From: Mannheimia haemolytica
GTDB taxonomy: Bacteria; Pseudomonadota; Gammaproteobacteria; Enterobacterales; Pasteurellaceae
Direction: 5' to 3'
DNA: 64,000 nucleotides
Assembly: GCF_004342115.1 (NCBI RefSeq)
Contig: NZ_SMAC01000008.1
Span: 30,036-94,035, forward strand
Shown here: positions 39,352 through 47,967 of the stretch, piece by piece
How the letters are laid out: the number at the start of each line of letters is the position of its first letter
Numbering within the stretch: the first letter of the stretch is position 1
The notes under the pieces: generated by a model
What the model was told of the DNA's origin: nothing
What the model saw: the letters and a program-made list of their open reading frames with translations, nothing else
Database searches by the model: none
Program-made: the position numbers and the translations under genes

Positions 39352-39382
39352 ATAAGCGAGAAGATATTATCTTCTCGCTTAT
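39352..39382 (-). terminator. terminator after the ACP-like lipoprotein gene
   Basis: Long inverted repeat ATAAGCGAGAAGATA / TATCTTCTCGCTTAT, about 13 usable base pairs, lying directly after the lipoprotein stop on the minus strand. Confidence 0.75.
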
Positions 39383-39403
39383 GAGTAGTAAAATCAAGAA
39401 AGA

Positions 39404-39931
39404 TTATTTATTTAATTTTGAGGTTAATGCTTTATCTACATCACATAATTTAGCAACGATGGTATCTGTTTTAGCACCATATTTGGTTAGCATACCTGAC
39501 TGGCCATTAGATGATAAGGTAAAGCCTGTGTCTAAATCCCAAGAATATTTATCCGTTTTGAATGAAGTAGAATCTTGGTTTGAGGCATCACGAGTTAATG
39601 TTGGGATCTTTTGTGTTTTACCGCCGCTTTGGACTAATAGATTTACTGCTTTTGCCTCTTCTCCTTGGAAGACATAATTCGCAGTTACACGTTTACCACT
39701 TTGGCAACGATATACAATTGATTTTGCACCATCAGTTGCTTTTTCTACTTTTACTGCACCACTTGCACGAGGTGCATTACCTGCAATTTCATTCACTTGC
39801 TGTGTTGCTTGTTCAGCCGCTTTAGTCACAGCGTCCTGAGCTTGCTGAGGAGCAGATTGTGTGTTTGCATTAGAGCAAGCGGCTAATACTAAAGTTGCTG
39901 CTAGGGCAGGGACAAATTTCACTAATTTCAT
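39404..39931 (-). CDS. lipoprotein with adhesin-complex-protein / MliC-like domain
   Basis: 175 residues. The lipobox LVLAAC puts the lipidated Cys at 19, then a 50-residue Ala/Gln-rich linker. The C-terminal domain starts at about residue 70 with IVYRCQSGKRVTANYVF and ends at a second Cys (VAKLC), with TGFTLSSNGQSGMLTK between. This layout, YxCQxGKxV..Y.F and one disulfide, is that of Neisseria adhesin complex protein (ACP), a relative of the MliC lysozyme inhibitors. A role in blocking host lysozyme or in adhesion is inferred; no direct evidence is visible. Confidence 0.65.
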   Translation of the reverse strand: MKLVKFVPALAATLVLAACSNANTQSAPQQAQDAVTKAAEQATQQVNEIAGNAPRASGAVKVEKATDGAKSIVYRCQSGKRVTANYVFQGEEAKAVNLLVQSGGKTQKIPTLTRDASNQDSTSFKTDKYSWDLDTGFTLSSNGQSGMLTKYGAKTDTIVAKLCDVDKALTSKLNK

Positions 39932-40016
39932 AGACTCTCCTTAAAATGTTATAGTAAAGTAGTAGCATATAAACTACATTAGGTTAGTCAGTAATATAGG
40001 AAAAAAGTTCATAAAA

Positions 40017-40044
40017 AATAAGCATAACCTAAATTATGCTTATT
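40017..40044 (-). terminator. terminator after yebC
   Basis: Stem AATAAGCATAA / TTATGCTTATT with a six-base loop, just after the yebC stop on the minus strand. Confidence 0.7.
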
Positions 40045-40060
40045 TTGCGTGATTTTTTTA

Positions 40061-40801
40061 TTACAGTAATGCAGCGACTTCGTCACTGATTTCACCATTG
40101 TGATAAACGTTTTGTACATCATCACAATCTTCAAGGCGGTTGATTAAATCAAGAAGTTTTGGTGCAGTTTCTGCGTCAAGTTCAACGGTAGTTGATGGAA
40201 TCATTGTTACTTCTGCATTCTCAATTTTAAAGCCTGCAGCCTCAATGCCGTCTTTCACTGAGCCTAAATCTTCCCAAGCGGTATAAATTTCAAAGCTACC
40301 ATCTTCTTGTGGTTGAATATCGTCCGCACCGGCCTCAATAGCAGCTTCAGTTAAGGCATCTTCATCGGCATTTGCCACTAAAATTAAGCCTTTTTTGCTA
40401 AATAAATAACCTACCGAACCCTCAGTACCTAGGTTACCGCCACATTTTGTGAAACTTGGACGAACTTGGGAAATCGTACGGTTAGCGTTATCACTTAAAC
40501 ATTCCACCATCACTGCTGTACCACCCGGGCCGTAACCTTCGTAGATTTTGGTTTCCATATTGGTATCATCGCCACCGCCTACACCACGCTCGATTGCACG
40601 GTTGATGGTATCACGGGTCATATTGCTGGATAACGCTTTATCCACCGCCGCACGCAAACGAGGGTTGGAAGAGGTATCACCACCGCCGAGTTTGGCGGCA
40701 GTCACCAATTCACGAATTAATTTAGTAAAAATTTTACCGCGTTGTGCATCTTGTGCCGCTTTACGGTGTTTAATATTTGCCCACTTACTATGGCCTGCCA
40801 T
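40061..40801 (-). CDS. yebC: YebC/PmpR-family DNA-binding protein
   Basis: 246 residues with the invariant start [22 protein letters not shown] and [16 protein letters not shown], then [17 protein letters not shown]. YebC proteins are described as transcriptional regulators and, more recently, as factors that help ribosomes at difficult sequences. It lies near ruvC and nudB, a common arrangement that usually also includes aspS. Confidence 0.95.
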   Translation of the reverse strand: MAGHSKWANIKHRKAAQDAQRGKIFTKLIRELVTAAKLGGGDTSSNPRLRAAVDKALSSNMTRDTINRAIERGVGGGDDTNMETKIYEGYGPGGTAVMVECLSDNANRTISQVRPSFTKCGGNLGTEGSVGYLFSKKGLILVANADEDALTEAAIEAGADDIQPQEDGSFEIYTAWEDLGSVKDGIEAAGFKIENAEVTMIPSTTVELDAETAPKLLDLINRLEDCDDVQNVYHNGEISDEVAALL

Positions 40802-40813
40802 TCTGTTGTTTCC

Positions 40814-41254
40814 TTATTTTGATGTTAAATATTCTTGTATTGCTTGGGCATTGTTGGGAGATTTAGTCAGTCGAACCGCATCTTCCACTGAAACCCAACG
40901 ATATGCCAAATGTTCGGTTAAAATAGGCTCTTGCTCACTATCAAGTGGCAGCAAAAACCAATGTTCGACACAATGTGTGATATTAGGTGCGTATTTATAC
41001 CGAAAATGCGGGAAAATTTCAAATTCTATCTGCTTTTGGCAATCAACAAGCGGTTGTTTTTGCTCAAAAGTTTGCAAACCGGTTTCTTCGCTCACTTCCC
41101 GTTCTGCTGCTTCCAGCGGTGTTTCTCCAATATTGATCGAACCGGTCACCGATTGCCAAAAATCAGGATCGTCCTTGCGTTGTAGCATCAATACTCGTTG
41201 GGTATTTTTAGCATAAATCACCACAAGGATACTATGAGGATTTTTATAGTTCAT
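40814..41254 (-). CDS. nudB: dihydroneopterin triphosphate diphosphatase NudB
   Basis: 146-residue Nudix hydrolase of folate synthesis. The Nudix box is complete: GSINIGETPLEAAEREVSEE followed by TGL. It starts MNYKNPHSILVVIYAK, like E. coli NudB. It precedes yebC by 12 bases. In many relatives aspS is directly upstream; here aspS is at 47968-49734, separated by an EamA transporter, a DUF72 protein and the autotransporter. Confidence 0.9.
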   Translation of the reverse strand: MNYKNPHSILVVIYAKNTQRVLMLQRKDDPDFWQSVTGSINIGETPLEAAEREVSEETGLQTFEQKQPLVDCQKQIEFEIFPHFRYKYAPNITHCVEHWFLLPLDSEQEPILTEHLAYRWVSVEDAVRLTKSPNNAQAIQEYLTSK

Positions 41255-41293
41255 TTTATTACTAAGATGTGAAATTTAATTTTTTTAGGTATC

Positions 41294-41359
41294 GTAGGGT
41301 GGGCGTAAGCCCACGGATAAATGATTTATTGGTTTTGCGTGGGCTTATGCCCACCCTAC
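41294..41359. repeat. palindromic element with GTAGGGTGGGC ends
   Basis: 66 bases with 22-base terminal inverted repeats: GTAGGGTGGGCGTAAGCCCA and its complement, 21 of 22 matching. Each end also forms a small hairpin (GGGC / GCCC). It lies between nudB and the EamA gene, with no coding capacity. Confidence 0.75.
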
Positions 41360-41389
41360 AAAGCTAGATAAAAAACGTAAAAATCCGAT

Positions 41390-42265
41390 CTAGCCCAGCA
41401 CCACCAAGATTGCGGCAATCACTACTAAAATCAGCCCTATAAAATCTTGAATTTTAAGCCGTTCTTTAAACACAAAATAGGAAATACCGAGAATAAAGAA
41501 AATTTCCACTTGTCCAAGCGTTTTTACAAAGGCAACGTGGTTCAGGCTCATTGCATTGAACCAACCGAATGAGCCGAGAAATGAAAACAGGCTGGTCAAC
41601 ATACCTAATTTTGGAAAACGAAAGAATTTAATCAGTGTCTCTTTTTGGAGAAGAGCTAGGTATATAACCAATATCACTGCCTCAAAGCTAATCACGCTAA
41701 AAAGTACCCACGCCGCTGAAAGCAAATAGTGGCTGTTGAGTTGCAGGCTTGCCTCTCGCACCAAAAGTGATGTGAGGGCGAAACATAAACCGCTGGCTAT
41801 GCCGAGAAAGAGTGTTTTCCACGAAAGTTGGCGTAGATTACCGCTGCCGGTCATTAAGAAAATCGCCACTCCACCTAGTACCACGCCAAGCCAGCCAATG
41901 CCACTGATGGTTACACCAAAAAATAACACGCCCAGTAAAGCCGCCCATACTGCCTCGCTTTTCGCCAGCCCGACACCTATTGCATAATTTTTTAAGTGAA
42001 AAAGTTGCACCATTAGCGAAGTTGCCAGAATTTGAGCCAACCCAGCCCCGATAGCATATACAAAAAACAGCGGTGGAAAATGGGGAATGTTGAGGTTATC
42101 GTCATATTGGTATAAAAAATAGAGATAACCGCTTGCCAACGGCACAGCATAGAAAAAGCGGGCGAGCGTTACCCCCAATACAGGCACATTGACGCTTAAT
42201 TGCTTTTGAAAGGCATTGCGACCGGCTTGAGCCACGGCTGCCAGCAGAGTAAACCAAATCCACAT
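41390..42265 (-). CDS. EamA/DMT-family membrane transporter
   Basis: About 291 residues from ATG 42265, with ten predicted membrane segments in two repeated halves (VAQAGRNAFQKQLS at the start; FFILGISYFVFKERLKIQDFIGLILVVIAAILVVLG at the end is the typical EamA close). The substrate is unknown. An in-frame TTG at 42295 would add ten residues. The gene is divergent from the DUF72 gene. Confidence 0.85.
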   Translation of the reverse strand: MWIWFTLLAAVAQAGRNAFQKQLSVNVPVLGVTLARFFYAVPLASGYLYFLYQYDDNLNIPHFPPLFFVYAIGAGLAQILATSLMVQLFHLKNYAIGVGLAKSEAVWAALLGVLFFGVTISGIGWLGVVLGGVAIFLMTGSGNLRQLSWKTLFLGIASGLCFALTSLLVREASLQLNSHYLLSAAWVLFSVISFEAVILVIYLALLQKETLIKFFRFPKLGMLTSLFSFLGSFGWFNAMSLNHVAFVKTLGQVEIFFILGISYFVFKERLKIQDFIGLILVVIAAILVVLG

Positions 42266-42372
42266 AATGATGATGAAATAAGAAAAGATAGCCAAATCTT
42301 ACTCTTTTATTCTCAGTTTGCAAGCGGTTAAAAAACCATTAAAATTTGCAAAAAATTGAAAGAATAAACACA

Positions 42373-43209
42373 ATGCTCCCTCATATTTATATTGGCACCG
42401 GCGGCTATGCCGACACAGATTTAATCGGCACGCTTTACCCATTCGGCACTGCAAAAGAGGATTTTCTCTTTGTCTATAGCCAACATTACGACACGCTGGA
42501 AATTAACAGCACATTCCACGCCCCCATCGGGCAGAAAGCCTTTGAAGGAATGGTGCAGAAAGCGGAAGGTCGGCTGAATTTTTCGGTGAAACTGCATCAA
42601 GATTTCAGCCATCAACGCACGGCGACTTTAGATCAAGCACAATTATTTCTTAATGCGTTAGCTCCGTTCACCGCTGAAGGGTTATTGGCAAATTTATTTG
42701 TTCAGTTCCCAACTCAATTTGAACGTACGCCACTTAACCGCCGTTACCTTGCCGAGTTGTGCCAATGGTTTGCGGATTATCCGTTAGCGATTGAATTTCG
42801 CCACCCAAGCTGGCATATTCCGGCGGTGTTTGATACCTTTGCGAAAAGCTCTAATCTGATTTGGTGTAATGTGGATTACCCACAAAATATCGGCTTACCG
42901 GCATTTCACTTTTTTGCCAACCAACGTACTGCTTATTTACGCTTACATGGTCGTAACCCGAATTGGTGGAAAGGGCAGAGTGCGGCAGAATGCCACGATT
43001 ACCGCTATTCAGACGAGGAATTAAAAGGCTTGGCAGAATTGCTTTTTAACCGCAGAACGGAATTTGACAGGCTCTATCTCTACTTTGAAAACACCACTAA
43101 AAGCCACGCCTTTTATAATATTCAAACCCTAAAAGGCTTTTTGGCGGAAAAAGGATTTCAAATCAAACCTGTGCCGGAGAATTTGCTTGGGCAGCAGAGT
43201 TTGTTTTGA
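42373..43209 (+). CDS. DUF72 family protein (YecE-like)
   Basis: About 278 residues, TIM-barrel-like DUF72 family: YIGTGGYADTDLIGTLYP, FYDTLEINSTFH-like HYDTLEINSTFH, FSVKLHQDFSH, and LAIEFRHPSWH. Its function is not established. ATG 42373 is used; the TTG at 42346 lies inside an uptake-signal-rich segment. Confidence 0.88.
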   Translation: MLPHIYIGTGGYADTDLIGTLYPFGTAKEDFLFVYSQHYDTLEINSTFHAPIGQKAFEGMVQKAEGRLNFSVKLHQDFSHQRTATLDQAQLFLNALAPFTAEGLLANLFVQFPTQFERTPLNRRYLAELCQWFADYPLAIEFRHPSWHIPAVFDTFAKSSNLIWCNVDYPQNIGLPAFHFFANQRTAYLRLHGRNPNWWKGQSAAECHDYRYSDEELKGLAELLFNRRTEFDRLYLYFENTTKSHAFYNIQTLKGFLAEKGFQIKPVPENLLGQQSLF

Positions 43210-43239
43210 TGGGTAATTTACATTGTTGAGGAGTAAATA

Positions 43240-43272
43240 AAGGGCTATGCCATTTAGTAATGGATAGCCCTT
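43240..43272. terminator. bidirectional terminator after the DUF72 gene and the autotransporter
   Basis: Stem AAGGGCTATgCCAT / ATGGATAGCCCTT with one unpaired base, between two convergent genes. Confidence 0.75.
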
Positions 43273-43283
43273 AATCTCAATAT

Positions 43284-46200
43284 TTACCATTCATATGTAA
43301 CTTTGAACGAGATATAACGCTGTTTATTTAGCGTATTCCCCGTTAAGAAACCTGCCTGAATTCCTGCGTTTATATTGCGATAATTAGCGGATATACCTGC
43401 TTCTTGTTTAAAATAACGCCCCATTTGCTGCTCTATTTGTAAATTATTGAAACGTGTTCTTAATTTCCCATGGCTTGCATCAACAAAATAGCTACCTATT
43501 TCCGGTTTTATTTGCAGGCCATTTAGTTCAAGCGTTTTATTAATTGACAGACCAGCTTGAAGAGCGAGAAGATCAACAGCGTTTGTTTCGATTTTTGCAT
43601 CTACAAGTTGATTACCTGCTGAAGATAAATGATGATAACGGGCGCTAAATGATGGGATTATATTCACGTTTGCAGATTCCCATGCTTTACCGATACTAAG
43701 CCCTGTTACAAATACTGAACGATCTAATTTTACTGTATTTGCTTGATAAGTTAAGCGATTGCTTGCTTTCCCAAAACCGGTATCTATCGCAACAAAAACA
43801 CCATTTTGCCATGTTTTCTTCGCATACATTGATAGCATTGTTAAGCGGCCTTTACCGCTATAATAATGGTCAAAATTATTTCTCGCTTTTGATTGAGATA
43901 ATATCATACCAAGTGTGACCTGATTATCTAAGGCTTTCTCTAATCCTAGATGGATAACGTTCGCATCTTGTTTAAATCCATATCCGGCAGAGCGATGCTC
44001 TGTCGTTTGATAATCTGTTTTAGACCATACTTTCCAATTTTGGGTCCCTTCCGAATGAATTACATGATCTAATACTGTAGTTACACCTAATACAGCATTA
44101 GTTTGCGCAGTTAACTCGGATGCGATCAAATGTGCATTTCCATTGTATTTAGGTAATGGCTCAGCGGTTTCACCCGATCCTTTTTCTGAATGCTCAATGT
44201 CTCCTGTGTATTCAGGTAACGGATCAGCAGTTTCACCCGGCCCTTTTTCAGAATACTCAATATCCCCGGTGTATTCAGGTAATGGGTCAGCGGTTTCACT
44301 TGGCCCTTTTTGAGTAATTTTAGGTTCTTCCTCTTTCTCTGGATTGAGGTAATACACATTCCCTTCTTTGAGTAAATGGTAGCGATATTCGCCTGAGCGC
44401 ACTTCATTTGCTAAATTAAGAGAAAAGTCTTCTTCATTTGTTGTTTCAAATAATTTAATCTTTTGGGCTGAATGGGCGCTACCATTTGTGCTAATTTCTA
44501 TCGAAAATTGACCGCTTGCGGTGTCTTTAATTGTGACTATATCGCTCGCTGTTTTCGTCAGATCAGCGACAAATTTAAATATGCCGTTCCCTGTGAGGGT
44601 ATTAGCGGTAAGCGTATTCTGTTTTGTTGCAGTTGGAGTGTTTAAATGGATTTGGCTACCATTTGCGACATTCAAGACATCTACAACAGTGTTGGTTAAG
44701 GTTGTCCATACCCCAGAAAGATTAACGGTTGAACCATTGGCGCCATTAAATATTCCTGTTGTACTCAAGCCGGTTAAATTAGCAATACTTCCATCATTAA
44801 GTTGAACCTTAGTGGACTCCTGAGCTGTAATTGAGCCAGTTAAGTCTGCTTTACTGCCTAACGAAAATGTTGAATTGTCAGCTAAAGAGACATTGCCAGC
44901 CACTTTGGTTCTCTCCCAGCTGTTTAAATCAGTCTCTGATAAAGTAGCGTTAATATTACAGGTTGCTACGCCTGTGCGGTCAGAGCGAATACATGCTTGT
45001 GAGGTACCTTGGGTAAAACCAATTTGAGCGGTAGCATTATCTGTTAAATTAAAATTACCGTTAATATTGGCAACATTACGGCTGATTTCAAGCTTGCCAT
45101 TGTCTTTAGCTGCAAAGATTGTTGCGTTGAACGATCGGTTGATCCAGTCGCCTTCAATCAGGACTTCTTTATTCGCTACTTTATCATAGGCATGAGGTGT
45201 TGGACGGCCCGATAAAATGATTTCGCTTGTACCTTCTGCAGAAAGCGTACCGTTGAGGTTCGTTCCCCCAGTGATAAGCAATTTGCCGTTTGCTACTTCA
45301 TTACTGTTCATTGTAATGTTTAATCGACCATTGGTTTTGCTAGGATCAGTTTCACCAAAATAACCGTTAAAACCTTGGACGGTGCCTTCTGCTGCTTTGA
45401 TTTTTTCAGCAAGTATTTGTTGCTTTGCAGCACTTTCATCTGTTACCTTGAGTACTTCAAAGTATTCGTTTTCACGAATGAGACCAGTAGCAAAGTCTAA
45501 ATCGATGAAAACTTTACGCGCATTAAAAATAGCTGTGATCTCTGCAACGCTTAAAGGTTTTTTCAAACGGATAAAATTAGTTGGCAAGTGTGGAAAACGT
45601 TGATATGTGAAAATATCTTTGTCCAAATGACGAGAAACCTGATCTGGACTAGTAATTGCTTGAACTTTCACTTGGTCAATTGTTGGACTAACTATGCCGG
45701 TTAGTGTAATGTTTGCTGTTTGGGCTGTATTATGATTGACAACCATCGCTCCTTCATCGCTATTCTGAATACGGCGGAACGTGAGATCATTGCCGTTGAC
45801 ATCTAAGCGCCCACCACGATAACCAAAATAGATATTGTTAGGATCCATTTGATCTGATGAATTGAGGATTACGGTAGGTCTGCCACTCACAATACCTAGC
45901 TCTGAAAATGCAGATTTTTTGTTATTTTCATCCGCTTGTTGATTTAATATAACAGTGCCGTCACCAACGCTAACGGAGCCTTTGTTTTCTCCTTTGCCGT
46001 TGATAGTTAGTGTCCCTTGTCCGATTTTTGATAATCTGTCACCAGCAGGGTTACTGATTTTCCAGATCACATTTTTATCTTTATCAATATCAACACCGGC
46101 TCCTAACCAAGTAATGCCTGCTTTCATACCTTCCACAGTGGTATTACCATGAAAATGGATTGCTCCTGCACCTTGGTTGATATTCTCTGTGAGACTTAGC

Positions 46201-47648
46201 GTATTGTTTTCACCCAAAATATGGAATGTTTTACCGTGTTGGAGTTGAGGATTCCAAGGGTTATCGCCTGTATTACCATTATGACCTTGAAGTGTTGGTA
46301 ATGAAGTATCTGCTAAATTAACTGTAAGAGGAGCATTCCCTCCTACGATTGAGCTGGTATTGCCAGAAGGTGTCCAAGTGAGTCTAGCACCATTTGCATT
46401 AATAGCGCCTGCATTATTTTCTTTTTCTAAAGCACGTACATAATGTGGGTGGTGATAGTTCCAGTAAGATTTATAAACATCTCCCCCAGGCGTATTATTC
46501 TCTGAGAAATAGTCACTATATACACCTAACACAACCCATTTTTTGGTACGAACATCATAACCAAAAAGAGCGGAGCCACTATCGCCAGGTAAACCGAGAG
46601 TTGTTAAGGGACCGTAGCCGTGGTCTTTAAATACATCGTTTATAGTATTATTTTCAGTTTTTGCTACTAAAATACGGCTGTTAAAATCGCTGCCTGGAAC
46701 GCTTGGATCGCCATTAGTAACAGGCAGAACGCTACCTCCTGTCAAAAAAGGACCGTTACCGACTTCAATACGCCCGTTGTTTAAGCGATCTCTTTCGTTG
46801 TTAATCACTGCTTGTCTACCAGAACCGGCACGAATAAACATGGGGAAAATAAAAGGGTCGCTAAATACACTATAAAAATCTTGTACATTTTCGGTAGTGC
46901 GTTCAATCTCATTAGCTGGAGCGACTTCAGTTACTAATTTCGATAACCTAGGTGCGTGGTAGTCCCAGCGGGGCGTTGGGTTACCTGAACCATCTAAAAT
47001 CAGTTTTTCTCCTTCGTCATTACGTTCACGTTTTTCTATGCCTTTCCCGAGATCTGTTCTTTCTTTATTTGGATCAGGCATATAGTTATTACGGCGCACC
47101 ACACTATAATTGTAATGATGGTCGTCGGCTTTTTCGCTAGATGAATCACCAAATTGAATGTCCCGATAGCCTTGGTTGTGGTTTACACTAATAACGTATT
47201 GTGGATTAACTAATGTTGCAATCCCTGTTTGACGAGTAATGGAAGAGAAGTCAATCATTGGAATAGACATAGTCTCACCTGTTACTGTTTCAAAAACAGG
47301 TAGATCATTAGAGTCTTCATCACCTCCACCATAGAGAAATTCATAACAACCGGGTAAACTTTCATTATCAAAGCATTCAGATAGGCTTACATTCGGCTTA
47401 GGTGAAATATTTGATTCCACTTCAACCTGCTTAGTTGGTGTAACCTGTAAAAAAGTACCGATGTTTTTGCCCGTTTTATCAATAACTGGAATATTGGTTG
47501 CCCCAACAAAAAATTGGCCTTTATTTTCTGCTAAATCACGAAAATATTGATAATCGACATCACCACGTACAATAGATGCCAGTAATGTTGGTGAAAGAGA
47601 AATAGCAATTGATGTTGCTAGAAGAGAGAGCTTGAAAGTATGCTTCAT
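43284..47648 (-). CDS. S6-family serine protease autotransporter (IgA1 protease/Hap-like)
   Basis: 1454-residue type V secreted protein. A signal peptide ends near LLAS. Residues about 27-430 form an S6 peptidase: His157 in VNHNQGY, likely Asp229 in DYHAPRLSKLVTE, and Ser357 in LGLPGDSGSALFG. A long beta-helix passenger follows (NGTLSAEGTSEIILSG and similar), then three tandem copies of a 21-residue unit (see next entry), then a 280-residue barrel ending FKVTYEW. It would cleave a host or surface protein after export; the target is unknown. The gene is flanked by non-coding sequence and interrupts the usual aspS-nudB neighbourhood. No frameshift is seen. Confidence 0.92.
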   Translation of the reverse strand: MKHTFKLSLLATSIAISLSPTLLASIVRGDVDYQYFRDLAENKGQFFVGATNIPVIDKTGKNIGTFLQVTPTKQVEVESNISPKPNVSLSECFDNESLPGCYEFLYGGGDEDSNDLPVFETVTGETMSIPMIDFSSITRQTGIATLVNPQYVISVNHNQGYRDIQFGDSSSEKADDHHYNYSVVRRNNYMPDPNKERTDLGKGIEKRERNDEGEKLILDGSGNPTPRWDYHAPRLSKLVTEVAPANEIERTTENVQDFYSVFSDPFIFPMFIRAGSGRQAVINNERDRLNNGRIEVGNGPFLTGGSVLPVTNGDPSVPGSDFNSRILVAKTENNTINDVFKDHGYGPLTTLGLPGDSGSALFGYDVRTKKWVVLGVYSDYFSENNTPGGDVYKSYWNYHHPHYVRALEKENNAGAINANGARLTWTPSGNTSSIVGGNAPLTVNLADTSLPTLQGHNGNTGDNPWNPQLQHGKTFHILGENNTLSLTENINQGAGAIHFHGNTTVEGMKAGITWLGAGVDIDKDKNVIWKISNPAGDRLSKIGQGTLTINGKGENKGSVSVGDGTVILNQQADENNKKSAFSELGIVSGRPTVILNSSDQMDPNNIYFGYRGGRLDVNGNDLTFRRIQNSDEGAMVVNHNTAQTANITLTGIVSPTIDQVKVQAITSPDQVSRHLDKDIFTYQRFPHLPTNFIRLKKPLSVAEITAIFNARKVFIDLDFATGLIRENEYFEVLKVTDESAAKQQILAEKIKAAEGTVQGFNGYFGETDPSKTNGRLNITMNSNEVANGKLLITGGTNLNGTLSAEGTSEIILSGRPTPHAYDKVANKEVLIEGDWINRSFNATIFAAKDNGKLEISRNVANINGNFNLTDNATAQIGFTQGTSQACIRSDRTGVATCNINATLSETDLNSWERTKVAGNVSLADNSTFSLGSKADLTGSITAQESTKVQLNDGSIANLTGLSTTGIFNGANGSTVNLSGVWTTLTNTVVDVLNVANGSQIHLNTPTATKQNTLTANTLTGNGIFKFVADLTKTASDIVTIKDTASGQFSIEISTNGSAHSAQKIKLFETTNEEDFSLNLANEVRSGEYRYHLLKEGNVYYLNPEKEEEPKITQKGPSETADPLPEYTGDIEYSEKGPGETADPLPEYTGDIEHSEKGSGETAEPLPKYNGNAHLIASELTAQTNAVLGVTTVLDHVIHSEGTQNWKVWSKTDYQTTEHRSAGYGFKQDANVIHLGLEKALDNQVTLGMILSQSKARNNFDHYYSGKGRLTMLSMYAKKTWQNGVFVAIDTGFGKASNRLTYQANTVKLDRSVFVTGLSIGKAWESANVNIIPSFSARYHHLSSAGNQLVDAKIETNAVDLLALQAGLSINKTLELNGLQIKPEIGSYFVDASHGKLRTRFNNLQIEQQMGRYFKQEAGISANYRNINAGIQAGFLTGNTLNKQRYISFKVTYEW
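44139..44313 (-). repeat. tandem 21-codon repeat in the autotransporter
   Basis: Three successive 63-base units encode KGPSETADPLPEYTGDIEYSE and two variants (KGPGETADPLPEYTGDIEHS, KGSGETAEPLPKYNGN). They lie between passenger and barrel, where a proline-rich acidic linker spans the barrel mouth. Such tandem units can change in number by recombination. Confidence 0.85.
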
Positions 47649-47938
47649 TATTATTTGAAACCTGTATAAATATGTAAGTAGATCAGATTTGAGCGCTATT
47701 AAAAAGATTATTTAAATCGATTAAATATTCATTTAAATACCACACAATTATTCAGCGCTATTATCTTGTTCGGCATAAATCTGCTCAATACCCAAATAAG
47801 GTAATAATTAAAATAATAGGGGATATTTAGTAGTAACATAGAGAAGAGAAAAGAGTCTTTATTATGTTATTTAGAGAATAATTTTGCGATTATTACTTTT
47901 GCAAAGTTTTTCACTTTTTCGACCGCTTGTTAAATAAA
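47649..47938. other. AT-rich gap upstream of the autotransporter
   Basis: About 290 bases without a gene. The 10-base sequence AGCGCTATTA occurs twice in the same direction (47692-47701 and 47754-47763), with AT-rich palindromes such as TTTAAATCGATTAAA between them. This is the expected promoter region of the autotransporter. A single uptake signal is at about 47921-47930. Nothing else is recognised. Confidence 0.5.
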
Positions 47939-47964
47939 AAGGGCGAAAAATATTTCGCCCCTAC
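47939..47964. repeat. half copy of the TGTAGGGGCGAA element after aspS
   Basis: The 26 bases AAGGGCGAAAAATATTTCGC plus CCCTAC are identical to the right half of the element at 59218-59287 (59261-59286). Only the one hairpin is present. It lies immediately after the aspS stop and could act as its terminator. Confidence 0.7.
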
Positions 47965-47967
47965 CGA

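Noticed and set aside
44126..44407. A 93-codon minus-strand frame rich in repeats inside the autotransporter
   Set aside because: It is an alternative frame of the 63-base tandem repeat of the real gene, open because the repeat length is a multiple of three.
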